Assembly: GCA_027483895.1 (NCBI GenBank)
Contig: JAIXTP010000032.1
Location: 62,001 to 126,000 of the forward strand
Source: Hyphomicrobiales bacterium
GTDB lineage: Bacteria > Pseudomonadota > Alphaproteobacteria > Rhizobiales > Beijerinckiaceae
Reading direction: 5' to 3'
Length of the DNA: 64,000 nt
Of the stretch, positions 50,631 to 58,618 are shown in pieces (position 1 is the stretch's first letter; each line of letters opens with the position of its first letter). The position numbers and the translations under genes were made by a program. The notes beneath the pieces are model-generated. The model had not been told where the DNA came from. It saw only the letters and a program-made list of their open reading frames with translations, and made no database searches.

Positions 50631-52039
50631 AGAACCTTGCCGGGGTTCAGGATCCCCTGCGGATCCAGCGCGGCTTTGATGGCGCGCATCATGTCGAGCG
50701 CGACCGGATCCTTGGTTTCGGCCAGAAGATGCTTCTTCAGCCGGCCGATGCCGTGCTCGGCGGAGACAGATCCGCCGACTTCGAGCACACGGCGGTGGAC
50801 GACCGCGTTCATCGGCTCCCAGAGCGCCAGATAGGCGGCCTTGTCCATGCCGAGGGGCTGGGTGACGTTGTAATGGATGTTGCCGTCGCCGAGATGGCCG
50901 AAGGGGAACGGGCGCACGCCCGGCAGGAAGGCTTCGAGATCGGCGTTCACGGTCTCGATGAGCCAGGGCACCGCGGCCACCGGAACCGAGACGTCGTGCT
51001 TGATCGAGCCGCCTTCGACGCCTTGGGCTTCCGACATGCTCTCGCGGATGCGCCAGAAGGCGTCGCGCTGGTCGAGCGAGGTCGCGACGGCGGCGTCCAG
51101 AACGAGGCCGCGTTCCATGGCCTCGGCCAGCAGGGCCTCCGCGGTCGCTTCCAGCCCCGCATCCGACGGCGAGGAGAATTCCGCCAGCACGTACCAAGGG
51201 TGCTTCGCCGCGAGCGGATCGCGGCAGCCCATGTGCTTCACCGCGATGTCGATGCCGAAGCGCGGCGTGATCTCGAAAGTCGTCACCGCCGATCCCGCCC
51301 GGCCCTTGGCCATGGCGAGCAGGTCGACCGCCGCTTGCGGCGAGGGCACGCCGCACCAGACCGTCACCACGGATTTCGGCCGCGGGAACAGTTTCAGGAC
51401 AGCAGCGGTGATCAGCCCGAGCGTTCCTTCCGAGCCGATGAAGAGATGGCGGAGATCGTAGCCGGTATTGTCCTTGCGGAGCTTGCCGAGCCCGTTCCAG
51501 ATGCGGCCGTCGGCCAGCACCACTTCGAGCCCCAGCACGAGTTCGCGCGCATTGCCGTAGGCGAGCACCGCGGTGCCGCCGGCATTGGTGCCGAGATTGC
51601 CGCCGATGGTGCAGCTGCCTTCGGAGGCGAGCGACAGCGGGAACAGCCGGTCCGCCCCTTCGGCCGCCTGCTGCGCGGCCATGAGCGTGACGCCCGCCTC
51701 GACCGTCATCGTATCGGATAGAGGGTCGATCTCGCGGATCCGGTCGAGCCGCACGAGCGAGACGACGATTTCCTCGCCCGTCTCCCACGGGATCTGCCCG
51801 CCCACGAGCCCGGTATTGCCGCCCTGCGGCACCACGCGGAGCCCTTCGGCGGAAGCGAGGCGCATCACGGCGGCCACTTCCTCGGTCGAACCCGGCTTCA
51901 CCACGGCCGCCGCACGGCCGCGATAGAGGCCTCGCCATTCGACCATGTAACCGGCCATGTCGGCTTCGGAGGTCAGTACATGGCGTTCGCCGACGATTGC
52001 GGCGAGGCGGGCGAGGATTTCGGACGAGGGCGCGCTCAT
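50627..52039 (-). CDS. FAD-binding D-2-hydroxyacid dehydrogenase (D2HGDH/GlcD family)
   Basis: A 470-residue VAO-type flavoprotein. FAD-binding motifs: RVVPQGGNTGLVGGQI, SEGSCTIGGNLGTNAGGTAVLAYG and FIGSEGTLGLITAAVLKLFP. The C-terminal cap has the metal site GHLGDGNIHYNVTQP and GSVSAEHGIGRLKK. Relatives oxidise D-2-hydroxyglutarate, D-lactate or glycolate; D-2-hydroxyglutarate is the most probable here, linked to serine synthesis, but this is inference. The ATG at 52039 lies four bases after the methyltransferase stop codon; an in-frame ATG at 52057 would overlap it. Confidence 0.92.
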   Translation of the reverse strand: MSAPSSEILARLAAIVGERHVLTSEADMAGYMVEWRGLYRGRAAAVVKPGSTEEVAAVMRLASAEGLRVVPQGGNTGLVGGQIPWETGEEIVVSLVRLDRIREIDPLSDTMTVEAGVTLMAAQQAAEGADRLFPLSLASEGSCTIGGNLGTNAGGTAVLAYGNARELVLGLEVVLADGRIWNGLGKLRKDNTGYDLRHLFIGSEGTLGLITAAVLKLFPRPKSVVTVWCGVPSPQAAVDLLAMAKGRAGSAVTTFEITPRFGIDIAVKHMGCRDPLAAKHPWYVLAEFSSPSDAGLEATAEALLAEAMERGLVLDAAVATSLDQRDAFWRIRESMSEAQGVEGGSIKHDVSVPVAAVPWLIETVNADLEAFLPGVRPFPFGHLGDGNIHYNVTQPLGMDKAAYLALWEPMNAVVHRRVLEVGGSVSAEHGIGRLKKHLLAETKDPVALDMMRAIKAALDPQGILNPGKVL

Positions 52040-52043
52040 CCGC

Positions 52044-53309
52044 TCATCCGAACACACGCCGCTTCTTCGTCAAGGCTGCGCTTTTCTCGAACACCGCGAC
52101 CGTCTCGACATGGGCCGAATAGAGGAACTGGTCGACCGGCGTGACCGAGAGGATGCGATAGCCGCCCGCAACGAGGATCGCCGCATCGCGCGCGAAGGTG
52201 CCGGCATCGCAGGACACGGCCACCACGCGCGCGACGTTCGAAAGCGCGAGCGCCTGCGCCTGCGCCTTTGCGCCCGCCCGCGGCGGATCGAACACCACGG
52301 CGTCGAAGCCCGCGAGTTCGGCGGCCACCAGAGGTCGCTTGAACAGGTCCCGGACCTCGGCCGTGACGGGTTTGAGCCCTTGCGTCTCGCGCACCGCGGC
52401 CTGCAGCGCGGCGACCGCTGCGGCGTCGAATTCCGCGGCATGCACTTTGGCTGTGCGCGCGAGGCGGAAGGTGAAGGGGCCGACGCCCGCAAACAGATCC
52501 GCGACCTTCTTGGCCTTGCCCGCGCCCTCGACCACGAGCCGCGCCAGCGTCTCCTCCCCGGTCGCGGTCGCCTGCAGGAAGCCGCCGGGCGGGATGCGGA
52601 CCTCCGCCTCGCCCATATGGACCGCCGTGGGCGCATTCGTCGCGATGACGTCTCCGTGGAGCGACAACCGCGCAAGGCGCAGGTCCCGCGCCGTCTCGCC
52701 GAGCACCCTGCGCTTGCCGTCGGAGACGGGGCCGTGGCCGCGTACGTCCACGTCGAGCCCGCCGCCGGTCGCGGTGATCTGGATGTCGATCGGCTTGTCG
52801 CCGCCGAGCGCGTCGACCACGGCCTTCGCGATCCGCGGCGCCTCGGCGAGCGCGGGGACGAGGATGGGGCAGGTCTCCACGGCGACGAGATCGTGCGAGC
52901 GGCGGGCCATGAAGCCGACGTCCCAGCCGCCGGGGCGGCGTCGCGCATGGAGGATCACCCGCCGACGTCCCTCGCCATGGGCGGGGACGAGCGGGCCGAC
53001 CGGCGCATCGAGCCCGGGTCCGAGCGCGGCGGCGACGAGGCCCGCCTTCCAGCGCGCATAGGGCTCCGCTGCCCAATGCTGGAGCGCGCAGCCTCCGCAG
53101 CGGCCGAACAAGGGACAGGGCGGCGCGACGCGCTCGGCCGAAGCGGCCTCCACCGAAACGAGATCGCCGCGTTCGCCGTCGACGACCGCCGTGACGGTTT
53201 CGCCCGGCAGCGCGCCGCCGAGAAAGACGTCGCCCTCCGGCGTCCGGGCGACGGCGTCGCCCTTGGCGCCGATGCGGTCGATCACGAGGGTCCGGGTCAT
53301 GGTCAGCAT
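52044..53309 (-). CDS. Class I SAM-dependent RNA methyltransferase, TrmA/RumA-like
   Basis: A 421-residue enzyme that methylates uridine C5 in rRNA or tRNA. An N-terminal TRAM-like domain is followed by a Cys cluster CPLFGRCGGCALQHW, expected to bind a 4Fe-4S cluster. The methyltransferase domain shows VADLFAGVGPFTFRLA, VVFDPPRAGAKAQ, and the catalytic Cys in VVAVSCDAGTFARDA. It is not clear whether the target is 23S U747/U1939 or tRNA U54. Starts ATG 53309 or 53300; the first overlaps the tlyA stop by seven bases. It follows tlyA in the same operon. Confidence 0.92.
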   Translation of the reverse strand: MLTMTRTLVIDRIGAKGDAVARTPEGDVFLGGALPGETVTAVVDGERGDLVSVEAASAERVAPPCPLFGRCGGCALQHWAAEPYARWKAGLVAAALGPGLDAPVGPLVPAHGEGRRRVILHARRRPGGWDVGFMARRSHDLVAVETCPILVPALAEAPRIAKAVVDALGGDKPIDIQITATGGGLDVDVRGHGPVSDGKRRVLGETARDLRLARLSLHGDVIATNAPTAVHMGEAEVRIPPGGFLQATATGEETLARLVVEGAGKAKKVADLFAGVGPFTFRLARTAKVHAAEFDAAAVAALQAAVRETQGLKPVTAEVRDLFKRPLVAAELAGFDAVVFDPPRAGAKAQAQALALSNVARVVAVSCDAGTFARDAAILVAGGYRILSVTPVDQFLYSAHVETVAVFEKSAALTKKRRVFG

Positions 53310-54040
53310 GGTTTGTCCGCGGCGAGGAGGAATTCGCGATTGCCCTCGCCGCCGGCGATGGGAGACGGGATGACGCCGCGCACGCTCCAGCCCGCCTCGC
53401 GGACGAGCGCCTCGGCCCGGGTGCAGACTTCGGCATGAACGGCGGGGTCCTTCACGATCCCGCCTTTGCCGACATGCGCGCGCCCGGCCTCGAATTGCGG
53501 TTTGACGAGCGCGACGAGCGCAGCCCCCGGCGCGGCGAGCGCGAGGACCGGCGGCAGCGCGGCGGAGAGCGGGATGAAGCTCACGTCGATCACGACGAGC
53601 GAAGGCGGCACCGGCAGGTCCTCGGCCGCCAGCGTGCGGGCGTCCCGGCCTTCGAGCGAGCGCACCCGCGGATCGGCCGCGACCTTGGGGTGCAGCTGCC
53701 CGTGCCCGACATCGACGGCCGTCACGGCGGCGGCGCCGCGCGACAGCAGCACCTCGGTGAACCCGCCCGTCGAGGCGCCCGCATCGAGGCAGACGCGGCC
53801 CGCGGGATCGATCCCGAAGACGTCGAGCGCATGGGCGAGCTTCACGCCGCCGCGCGACACCCACGGATGCGCGGGTTCGGCGACGATTTCGGCCGTGACG
53901 GGCACTTCCTCGGAGGCTTTTCGGACGACACGGCCGTCGGCCGTGACGCGCCCGGCCGCAACGGCGTCCTGCGCCTTGGCGCGGCTTTCGAAGAAGCCGC
54001 GCTCGACGAGCAGGCGATCGGCGCGCAGGCGCTCGGTCAT
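53303..54040 (-). CDS. tlyA: TlyA-family rRNA 2'-O-methyltransferase
   Basis: A 245-residue protein with an N-terminal S4 RNA-binding domain (RADRLLVERGFFESRAKAQ, residues about 5-65). An FtsJ-like methyltransferase domain follows: VCLDAGASTGGFTEVLLSRG binds SAM, and further segments are VVIDVSFIPLSAALPP and LVALVKPQFEAGR. TlyA methylates 16S C1409 and/or 23S C1920; short forms usually modify only 23S. From memory it often follows dxs in other bacteria, whereas here the two are 6.5 kb apart and on opposite strands. First gene of the leftward tlyA-trmA/rumA-like-FAD dehydrogenase operon. Confidence 0.93.
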   Translation of the reverse strand: MTERLRADRLLVERGFFESRAKAQDAVAAGRVTADGRVVRKASEEVPVTAEIVAEPAHPWVSRGGVKLAHALDVFGIDPAGRVCLDAGASTGGFTEVLLSRGAAAVTAVDVGHGQLHPKVAADPRVRSLEGRDARTLAAEDLPVPPSLVVIDVSFIPLSAALPPVLALAAPGAALVALVKPQFEAGRAHVGKGGIVKDPAVHAEVCTRAEALVREAGWSVRGVIPSPIAGGEGNREFLLAADKPC

Positions 54041-54112
54041 CGGGTGCGGCTTTTCGGGGCGAGAGGCATCGGCCGCCTTCTAGCCCAATCCGGCGCGGAG
54101 GGCGACCGGCAC

Positions 54113-54144
54113 ATGAAAGAACGCCCGGCACGAAGGCCGGGCGT
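54113..54144 (-). terminator. Rho-independent terminator of the doxX-azoR operon
   Basis: Perfect nine-base arms ACGCCCGGC and GCCGGGCGT (54121-54144) with a six-base loop. On the minus strand the stem is followed by TCTTTCAT. It lies 48 bases after the azoR stop codon. Confidence 0.7.
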
Positions 54145-54191
54145 GAAGTCGGGGAGGAACGCTGCGCCAACGGAAGGCGCGGCGGAATGGT

Positions 54192-54812
54192 TCAGGCGGC
54201 GAGCGCGCGGGCTTCCTTCGTCGCCGCTTCCTTGGCGGCTTCCACCACCTCGGGCGCGGCCGCTGTCGGGGCGACGCGGACGGTGCGGATGTCGGTGAAG
54301 CCGAAGAATTTGAAGATCCATTCGAGGTAAGGCGTCGTGAAGTCGACCGCCTCGGCGCCCGAACCCGGGCGATAATCGCCGCCCGAAGCGGAGAACAGCG
54401 TCACGGGCTTGCCGAGCACGAGCCCGAAATAGCCCTTTTCCGGGGTCCAGCCGAAGGTCTGACCCGGCTGGGCGATCACGTCGAGATAGTGCTTCAGCGC
54501 GTAGGGCACGCCGAAATTCCACATCGGCGCGGAGACGACGAAGGCGTCGAAGCTCTTGAAGTGCTCGATGGTCTCGACGACCGCACCCCAGGCCGCGGCC
54601 TGTTCGGGGGAGTGCGACTGCCCGGACATCACGGCGTATTTCGCGTCGAGCGTCGCGCCGTCGAAGGCGGGCAGCTCGGCGGCGAACACGTCGAGGGTCT
54701 CGACCGTGTCGCCGGGGTGCTTCGCCAAATGCGCGGCGAGATAGGCCTCGGCCGCGAGCGTCGAAAGGCTGCCTGCGCGGGGGCTCGCCTTGATGTGAAG
54801 GATCTTGGCCAT
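54192..54812 (-). CDS. azoR: FMN-dependent NADH-azoreductase
   Basis: A 206-residue flavodoxin-fold reductase. Segments: ILHIKASPRAGSLSTLAAEA (FMN phosphate loop), VVSAPMWNFGVPYALKHYLD, GYFGLVLGKPVTLFSASGGDY and FFGFTDIRTVRV. It reduces quinones and azo compounds by two electrons, protecting against electrophile and quinone stress. It follows doxX by 55 bases on the same strand; a LysR regulator is divergent from this pair. A strong terminator follows. Confidence 0.94.
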   Translation of the reverse strand: MAKILHIKASPRAGSLSTLAAEAYLAAHLAKHPGDTVETLDVFAAELPAFDGATLDAKYAVMSGQSHSPEQAAAWGAVVETIEHFKSFDAFVVSAPMWNFGVPYALKHYLDVIAQPGQTFGWTPEKGYFGLVLGKPVTLFSASGGDYRPGSGAEAVDFTTPYLEWIFKFFGFTDIRTVRVAPTAAAPEVVEAAKEAATKEARALAA

Positions 54813-54867
54813 GGGAGTGCTCCGGAAGGGCCGGGCCCGACGGGGCCCGGCATGACGACGGTTTCGG

Positions 54868-55296
54868 TTACGCGGTCTGCGGCGCGAGACGCGCGTCGAG
54901 GAAGGGCAGCGCGGCACGCTTCAGGGCGAAGGCGCCCTCGCCCGACAGCACGACGGTCAGCGAAGCGGCGATGAGGAAGCCGACATATTCCCAGCCGTTC
55001 TGGCCGGCCTGCCAGCCGTAGGGCAGGTGGACGAGAAGAGCGCCGATCAGGATCGGCAGCAGCACGGCCGCCACCTGGCGGGCATAGAGGCCGAGGATCA
55101 GCGCGACGCCGCCCGCGACTTCCGCGACGATGATCGGCCAGGCGAGGAATTCGGGATTGCCGGTCTTGGCGAGGAAGCCCGCGAAACCGGTCGGCGTGAA
55201 GACGAAGAGCTTCAGCAGCCCGTGGGCGACATACATCACGCCGAGAGCGGCGCGGAGAACGAAAAGGCCCAGCGGGGCCGTGCGGTCGTCGGTCAT
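54868..55296 (-). CDS. DoxX-family membrane protein
   Basis: A 142-residue protein with four predicted membrane segments (LFVLRAALGVMYVAHGLLKL, IIVAEVAGGVALILGLYA, VLLPILIGALLVHLP, EYVGFLIAASLTVVLSG). RAALGVMYVAHGLLKLF and the GF-x-K-T motif match DoxX/SURF4-like proteins. The function is unknown; linked to thiol or quinone redox stress in some bacteria. It is the first gene of the leftward operon with azoR, facing a LysR regulator. Confidence 0.9.
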   Translation of the reverse strand: MTDDRTAPLGLFVLRAALGVMYVAHGLLKLFVFTPTGFAGFLAKTGNPEFLAWPIIVAEVAGGVALILGLYARQVAAVLLPILIGALLVHLPYGWQAGQNGWEYVGFLIAASLTVVLSGEGAFALKRAALPFLDARLAPQTA

Positions 55297-55387
55297 GTTT
55301 GATCTCCTCTAACCCCGGACCCGGGGGACGCCCCGGATATGTCTTTTTCAAATCCGCAAATCCAGATAGGATCGTGAAAGCAAATCA

Positions 55388-55401
55388 TTGCATCGATGCA
55401 A
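55388..55401. promoter_or_regulatory. Perfect 14-base palindrome, candidate LysR operator
   Basis: TTGCATCGATGCAA lies in the 120-base divergent region between doxX and the LysR gene and contains the T-N11-A form of LysR-type binding sites. It overlaps the early in-frame ATG at 55396, which favours the later LysR start at 55417. Confidence 0.55.
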
Positions 55402-55416
55402 GTTCGAGGTTTCGCG

Positions 55417-56328
55417 ATGAGCGATCTGAGCTGGGACGAATTCAGGCTGGTGAAGGCGATCGCGGACACGCGCGGGCTCAACGGCGCGGCGGAGCGGCTC
55501 GGCATCAATCATTCGACGGCGTTCCGGCGTCTCGGGGATCTGGAGAAGCGGCTCGGCACGCCGCTGTTCGAGCGCCACCGCTCCGGCTATGCGCCGACGC
55601 CCGCAGGCGAAGAGATGGCGGCGCTGGCCGAGCGCATGGACGAGGACGTCACCTCATTCACCCGCAAGCTCGCGGGGCGGGAGCTGATGCCGTCGGGCGA
55701 ATTGCGGGTGACGACCAACGACACGCTTCTCATCCACCTGCTGATGCCGGTCCTTGCGAGTTTCCGGCGCGCGCATCCGAACATCCGGCTCGATCTGCTG
55801 CTCTCGAACCAGTCGCTCAACCTGTCGAAGCGCGATGCCGACGTGGCGATCCGCGCGACGGACGCACCGCCCGACACGCTCGTCGGCCGCCGCATCGCGG
55901 GGCTCGTCTGGTGCGTCTACGGGCGGAAGGCGGATTTCCCCGACATCGCCTCAGGCGGCGTGCAGGACGAGAACGCGCTTTCGGAGATGAACTGGGTCTC
56001 GCTGAGCGACCGCTTCGCGCATCTCAAAGTGCATCGCTATGTGCGCGAGCGGGTCGCGCCGGAGCGGGTCGCGATGAAGATCGATACCGTGCTCGGGCTG
56101 ACGGAAGCCGTGGCGGAGGGGATCGGCATCGGTCCTCTGCCCGCTTTGATCGCGGACAAGAACGACGCGCTGGTCCGCCTGCTGCCGCCGCGGCCGGAAT
56201 TCTCCACCGCGCTCTGGCTCTTGACCCATCCCGACCTGAAGAACAGCCCCCGCGTCCGCGCCTTCATGGACGTGGCCGCGACGGAACTCGCCAAGTTCCG
56301 GCCGCGGCTGGAGGGCACGGCGGGGTGA
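55417..56328 (+). CDS. LysR-family transcriptional regulator
   Basis: A 303-residue regulator. The N-terminal winged helix-turn-helix is residues about 3-62 (FRLVKAIADTRGLNGAAERLGINHSTAFRRLGDL, key helix text GLNGAAERLGINHST). The ligand domain has ELRVTTNDTLLIHLLMPVL and the region EAVAEGIGIGPLPALIADK. It most likely controls the divergent doxX-azoR operon; the ligand is unknown. I chose the ATG at 55417 (MSDLSWDEF) because the earlier ATG at 55396 lies in the palindrome. Type 2 and type 1 repeats follow the gene. Confidence 0.92.
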   Translation: MSDLSWDEFRLVKAIADTRGLNGAAERLGINHSTAFRRLGDLEKRLGTPLFERHRSGYAPTPAGEEMAALAERMDEDVTSFTRKLAGRELMPSGELRVTTNDTLLIHLLMPVLASFRRAHPNIRLDLLLSNQSLNLSKRDADVAIRATDAPPDTLVGRRIAGLVWCVYGRKADFPDIASGGVQDENALSEMNWVSLSDRFAHLKVHRYVRERVAPERVAMKIDTVLGLTEAVAEGIGIGPLPALIADKNDALVRLLPPRPEFSTALWLLTHPDLKNSPRVRAFMDVAATELAKFRPRLEGTAG

Positions 56329-56353
56329 TTGCCGTCCGCCGTAGCGGCGCGAT

Positions 56354-56463
56354 GTCCTCCCGGCCGCAGCGCAGCGGAGAGCCGGGATCCGGAAAGACCG
56401 GGAGGCGCTCGATGTCCCTGCCGTTTTCCTGGATCCCGGGTCGGCGTCGCCGCCCGGGATGAC
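56354..56463. repeat. Palindromic intergenic repeat, type 2, copy B
   Basis: Starts GTCCTCCCGGCCGCAGCGCA and ends with the inverted TCGGCGTCGCCGCCCGGGATGAC region, with inner GAGCCGGGATCC and CTGGATCCCGGG arms. The order type 2 then type 1 here is the reverse of the pair at 28994-29220. Confidence 0.82.
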
Positions 56464-56481
56464 ACCAACGGCGCTTCACCC

Positions 56482-56581
56482 GTCATTGCGAGCGCAGCGA
56501 AGCAATCCGGAAAAGGCCGGGCATGGAGCTCTACGCCTGCCGTCGGCTGGATTGCTTCGTCGCTGCGCTCCTCGCAACGAC
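56482..56581. repeat. Palindromic intergenic repeat, type 1, copy D
   Basis: GTCATTGCGAGCGCAGCGAA at the left and TTGCTTCGTCGCTGCGCTCC...CGCAACGAC at the right. The right outer arm has one substitution (GCAACGAC for GCAATGAC). Confidence 0.83.
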
Positions 56582-56605
56582 GAGGGGACGAGGCCCTGCC
56601 GCCCC

Positions 56606-57592
56606 TTACCCGATCTCAACCACCACGCGGCCGCGGATGCGGCCTTCGAGGATGCCGCGGGCGGCGTCGATGACGCCGTCGAACGGCACCGTCGTCGTGA
56701 TCGCGGCGAGCTTCGCCCGGTCGAGATCACGGGCGAGACGGGACCAGGCCTCCTCGCGGTCGGGGAGCGGACGGAAGACGCTGTCGATGCCCAGCAGCGA
56801 GACGCCGCGCAGGATGAAGGGCGCCACCGTGGCCGGCAGGTCCATGCCCTGCGCGAGGCCGCAGGCGGCGATCGCGCCGCCGTATTTGGTCTGGGCGAGC
56901 AGATTGGCCAGCGTGTGCGAACCGACCGAATCCACGCCCGCGGCCCAGCGCTCCTTGCCGAGCGGGCGACCGGGGGCGGAGAGTTCCGCGCGATCGACGA
57001 TCTCGGCCGCGCCGAGACCCTTCAGCCAATCCGCTTCGGAGGGCCGCCCCGTGGAGGCGACGACGTGCCAGCCCGCCTTCGCGAGCAGGCTCACCGCGAC
57101 CGAACCCACCCCGCCCGCCGCGCCGGTGACGATCGCGGGACCCCGCTCGGGCGAAAGCCCGTGCCTTTCGAGCGCGATCACGGCCAGCATGGCGGTGTAG
57201 CCCGCCGTGCCGATCGCCATGCATTCGGCGGCCGAAAGCCCGTCCGGACGGTGCAGCAGCCAATCACCCTTCACGCGCGCCATGCCCGCATAGCCGCCGA
57301 GATGCGTCTCGCCGACGCCGAAACCGTCGAGGATCACCGCGTCGCCCGCCTTGAAGCGCGGATGCTCGGAGCGTTCGACCACGCCCGCGAAATCGATGCC
57401 CGGGATCATCGGGAAGCGCCGCACCACCGGCGACTTGCCGGTCACGGCGAGGCCGTCCTTGTAGTTCACGGTCGAATGGGTGACGCGGACCGTGACGTCG
57501 CCCTCCATCAGAAAGGCTTCGTCGACCTCCCGCATGCCGACCGTCTGGCCCGCTTCGGTCTTGTCCACGACGACGGCTCGAAATGCGCTCAT
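56606..57592 (-). CDS. acuI: Acrylyl-CoA reductase-like MDR oxidoreductase (AcuI/YhdH)
   Basis: A 328-residue zinc-free medium-chain reductase of the YhdH/AcuI group. Segments: VTHSTVNYKDGLAVTGKSPV, FPMIPGIDFAGVVERSEHPRF, GTAGYTAMLAVIALERHGL, the NADPH motif VTGAAGGVGSVAVSLLAKAGWHV and ILRGVSLLGIDSVF. AcuI reduces acryloyl-CoA to propionyl-CoA and protects against acrylate. It lies close to a DmdC-like dehydrogenase (8 kb), but no DMSP-specific gene is present, so the substrate link is inference. Confidence 0.92.
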   Translation of the reverse strand: MSAFRAVVVDKTEAGQTVGMREVDEAFLMEGDVTVRVTHSTVNYKDGLAVTGKSPVVRRFPMIPGIDFAGVVERSEHPRFKAGDAVILDGFGVGETHLGGYAGMARVKGDWLLHRPDGLSAAECMAIGTAGYTAMLAVIALERHGLSPERGPAIVTGAAGGVGSVAVSLLAKAGWHVVASTGRPSEADWLKGLGAAEIVDRAELSAPGRPLGKERWAAGVDSVGSHTLANLLAQTKYGGAIAACGLAQGMDLPATVAPFILRGVSLLGIDSVFRPLPDREEAWSRLARDLDRAKLAAITTTVPFDGVIDAARGILEGRIRGRVVVEIG

Positions 57593-57662
57593 GACGCCGG
57601 CTCCCGATGCTCTTTCGGGAGTTTGTCGCGCGGCACGCCCGTCGCGGCAAGACGTCGCCGCT

Positions 57663-58499
57663 TCAGCCCTTCGGCGGCAGGGCTGCGAAGGCTGTGCGCA
57701 GGGCCTTGAAATCGCGCCAGGCGAGCTTTTTCTGCCCGGGCTGGCGGAGCAGATAGGCGGGGTGGAGCGTGGCGAAGGCGCGGATGCGGCGGCTGCCGGT
57801 GTCGTATTCGGTCCAGCGGCCGCGCGCCTTCAGGATCCCGTCCTTGATTCCGAGCAGCGTCTGCGCCGAAGGTCCGCCGAGGCAGACGAGGATGTCGGGA
57901 TCGGCGAGTTCGATCTGCCGCCTGACGAAAGGCTCGCAGGCGGCCTGTTCCTGCGGCGTCGGCGTGCGGTTGCCCGGCGGCCGCCAGGGAATCACGTTGG
58001 CGATGTAGACGGAGGAGCGGTCGAGGCCGATCGCGCCGAGCATCCGGTCGAGCAGCTGTCCGGACCGCCCGACGAAGGGCTCGCCGATCCGGTCCTCGTC
58101 GGCACCGGGCGCCTCGCCCACCATCATGATGCGCGCGGCCGGATCGCCCGCCGAGAAGACGAGGTTCTTCGCGGTGTTCTTGAGCGCGCAACCCTCGAAT
58201 CGCGCCAAGGCCTCGCGCAGCTCGTCGAGCGATGCGGCGGAGCGGGCGGCGGTGCGTGCCGCCACCGCGGTCTCGTCGGCGGCTTCGGCCGCGCCCGCGA
58301 AGGGCACCGCCGCCGTCGCGGCGGGGGCCGCAGGAGCCGGACGCCGCGGATCAGAGCGTTCCGCAGGGCGTTCGGCACGCTCGGCGGCCGCGGCACGCGC
58401 TTCGGCCAAACGGTCGCGCGGCTCCTCGCCGAGCGCGGCGTCTACGCCCGCTTCGACATACCAGCGCAGAATTTCCGCCGTTTCCGTCCCGAAGTTCAT
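57663..58499 (-). CDS. Family 4 uracil-DNA glycosylase
   Basis: A 278-residue enzyme. An N-terminal Ala/Arg/Glu-rich region of about 95 residues is followed by the catalytic domain. Motif 1 is VGEAPGADEDRIGEPFVGRSG and motif 2 is TLHPAYLLRQP. Cys in FEGCALKNTA and further Cys in the domain (AACEPFVRRQ) are expected to bind the 4Fe-4S cluster of this family. It removes uracil from DNA. The ATG at 58499 matches the family start (MNFGTETAEILRWYVEAGVD); an upstream Met at 58535 gives non-family sequence. Divergent from the ETF-QO gene. Confidence 0.92.
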   Translation of the reverse strand: MNFGTETAEILRWYVEAGVDAALGEEPRDRLAEARAAAAERAERPAERSDPRRPAPAAPAATAAVPFAGAAEAADETAVAARTAARSAASLDELREALARFEGCALKNTAKNLVFSAGDPAARIMMVGEAPGADEDRIGEPFVGRSGQLLDRMLGAIGLDRSSVYIANVIPWRPPGNRTPTPQEQAACEPFVRRQIELADPDILVCLGGPSAQTLLGIKDGILKARGRWTEYDTGSRRIRAFATLHPAYLLRQPGQKKLAWRDFKALRTAFAALPPKG

Positions 58500-58544
58500 C
58501 TTGTAACAGTAGCGCCGCGTGCGATCCCGCGCCACGGCGTTCGA

Positions 58545-58560
58545 AACTTCCGCGGAAGTT
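58545..58560. promoter_or_regulatory. Perfect 16-base palindrome overlapping a -35 element, candidate repressor operator
   Basis: AACTTCCGCGGAAGTT lies between the divergent UDG and ETF-QO genes. Its right end overlaps the TTGCGG -35 of a sigma-70-like promoter reading toward ETF-QO, which is a classical position for repression. Confidence 0.5.
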
Positions 58561-58587
58561 GCGGCGCGCGGCGGCCGGGTTCATAAG
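58559..58587 (+). promoter_or_regulatory. Possible sigma-70-like promoter for ETF-QO
   Basis: TTGCGG (58559-58564), a 17-base spacer, CATAAG (58582-58587), 32 bases before the ATG at 58619. Confidence 0.45.
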
Positions 58588-58618
58588 TGTACAAACGAAT
58601 TTTCAGGGGGACGGGCGT

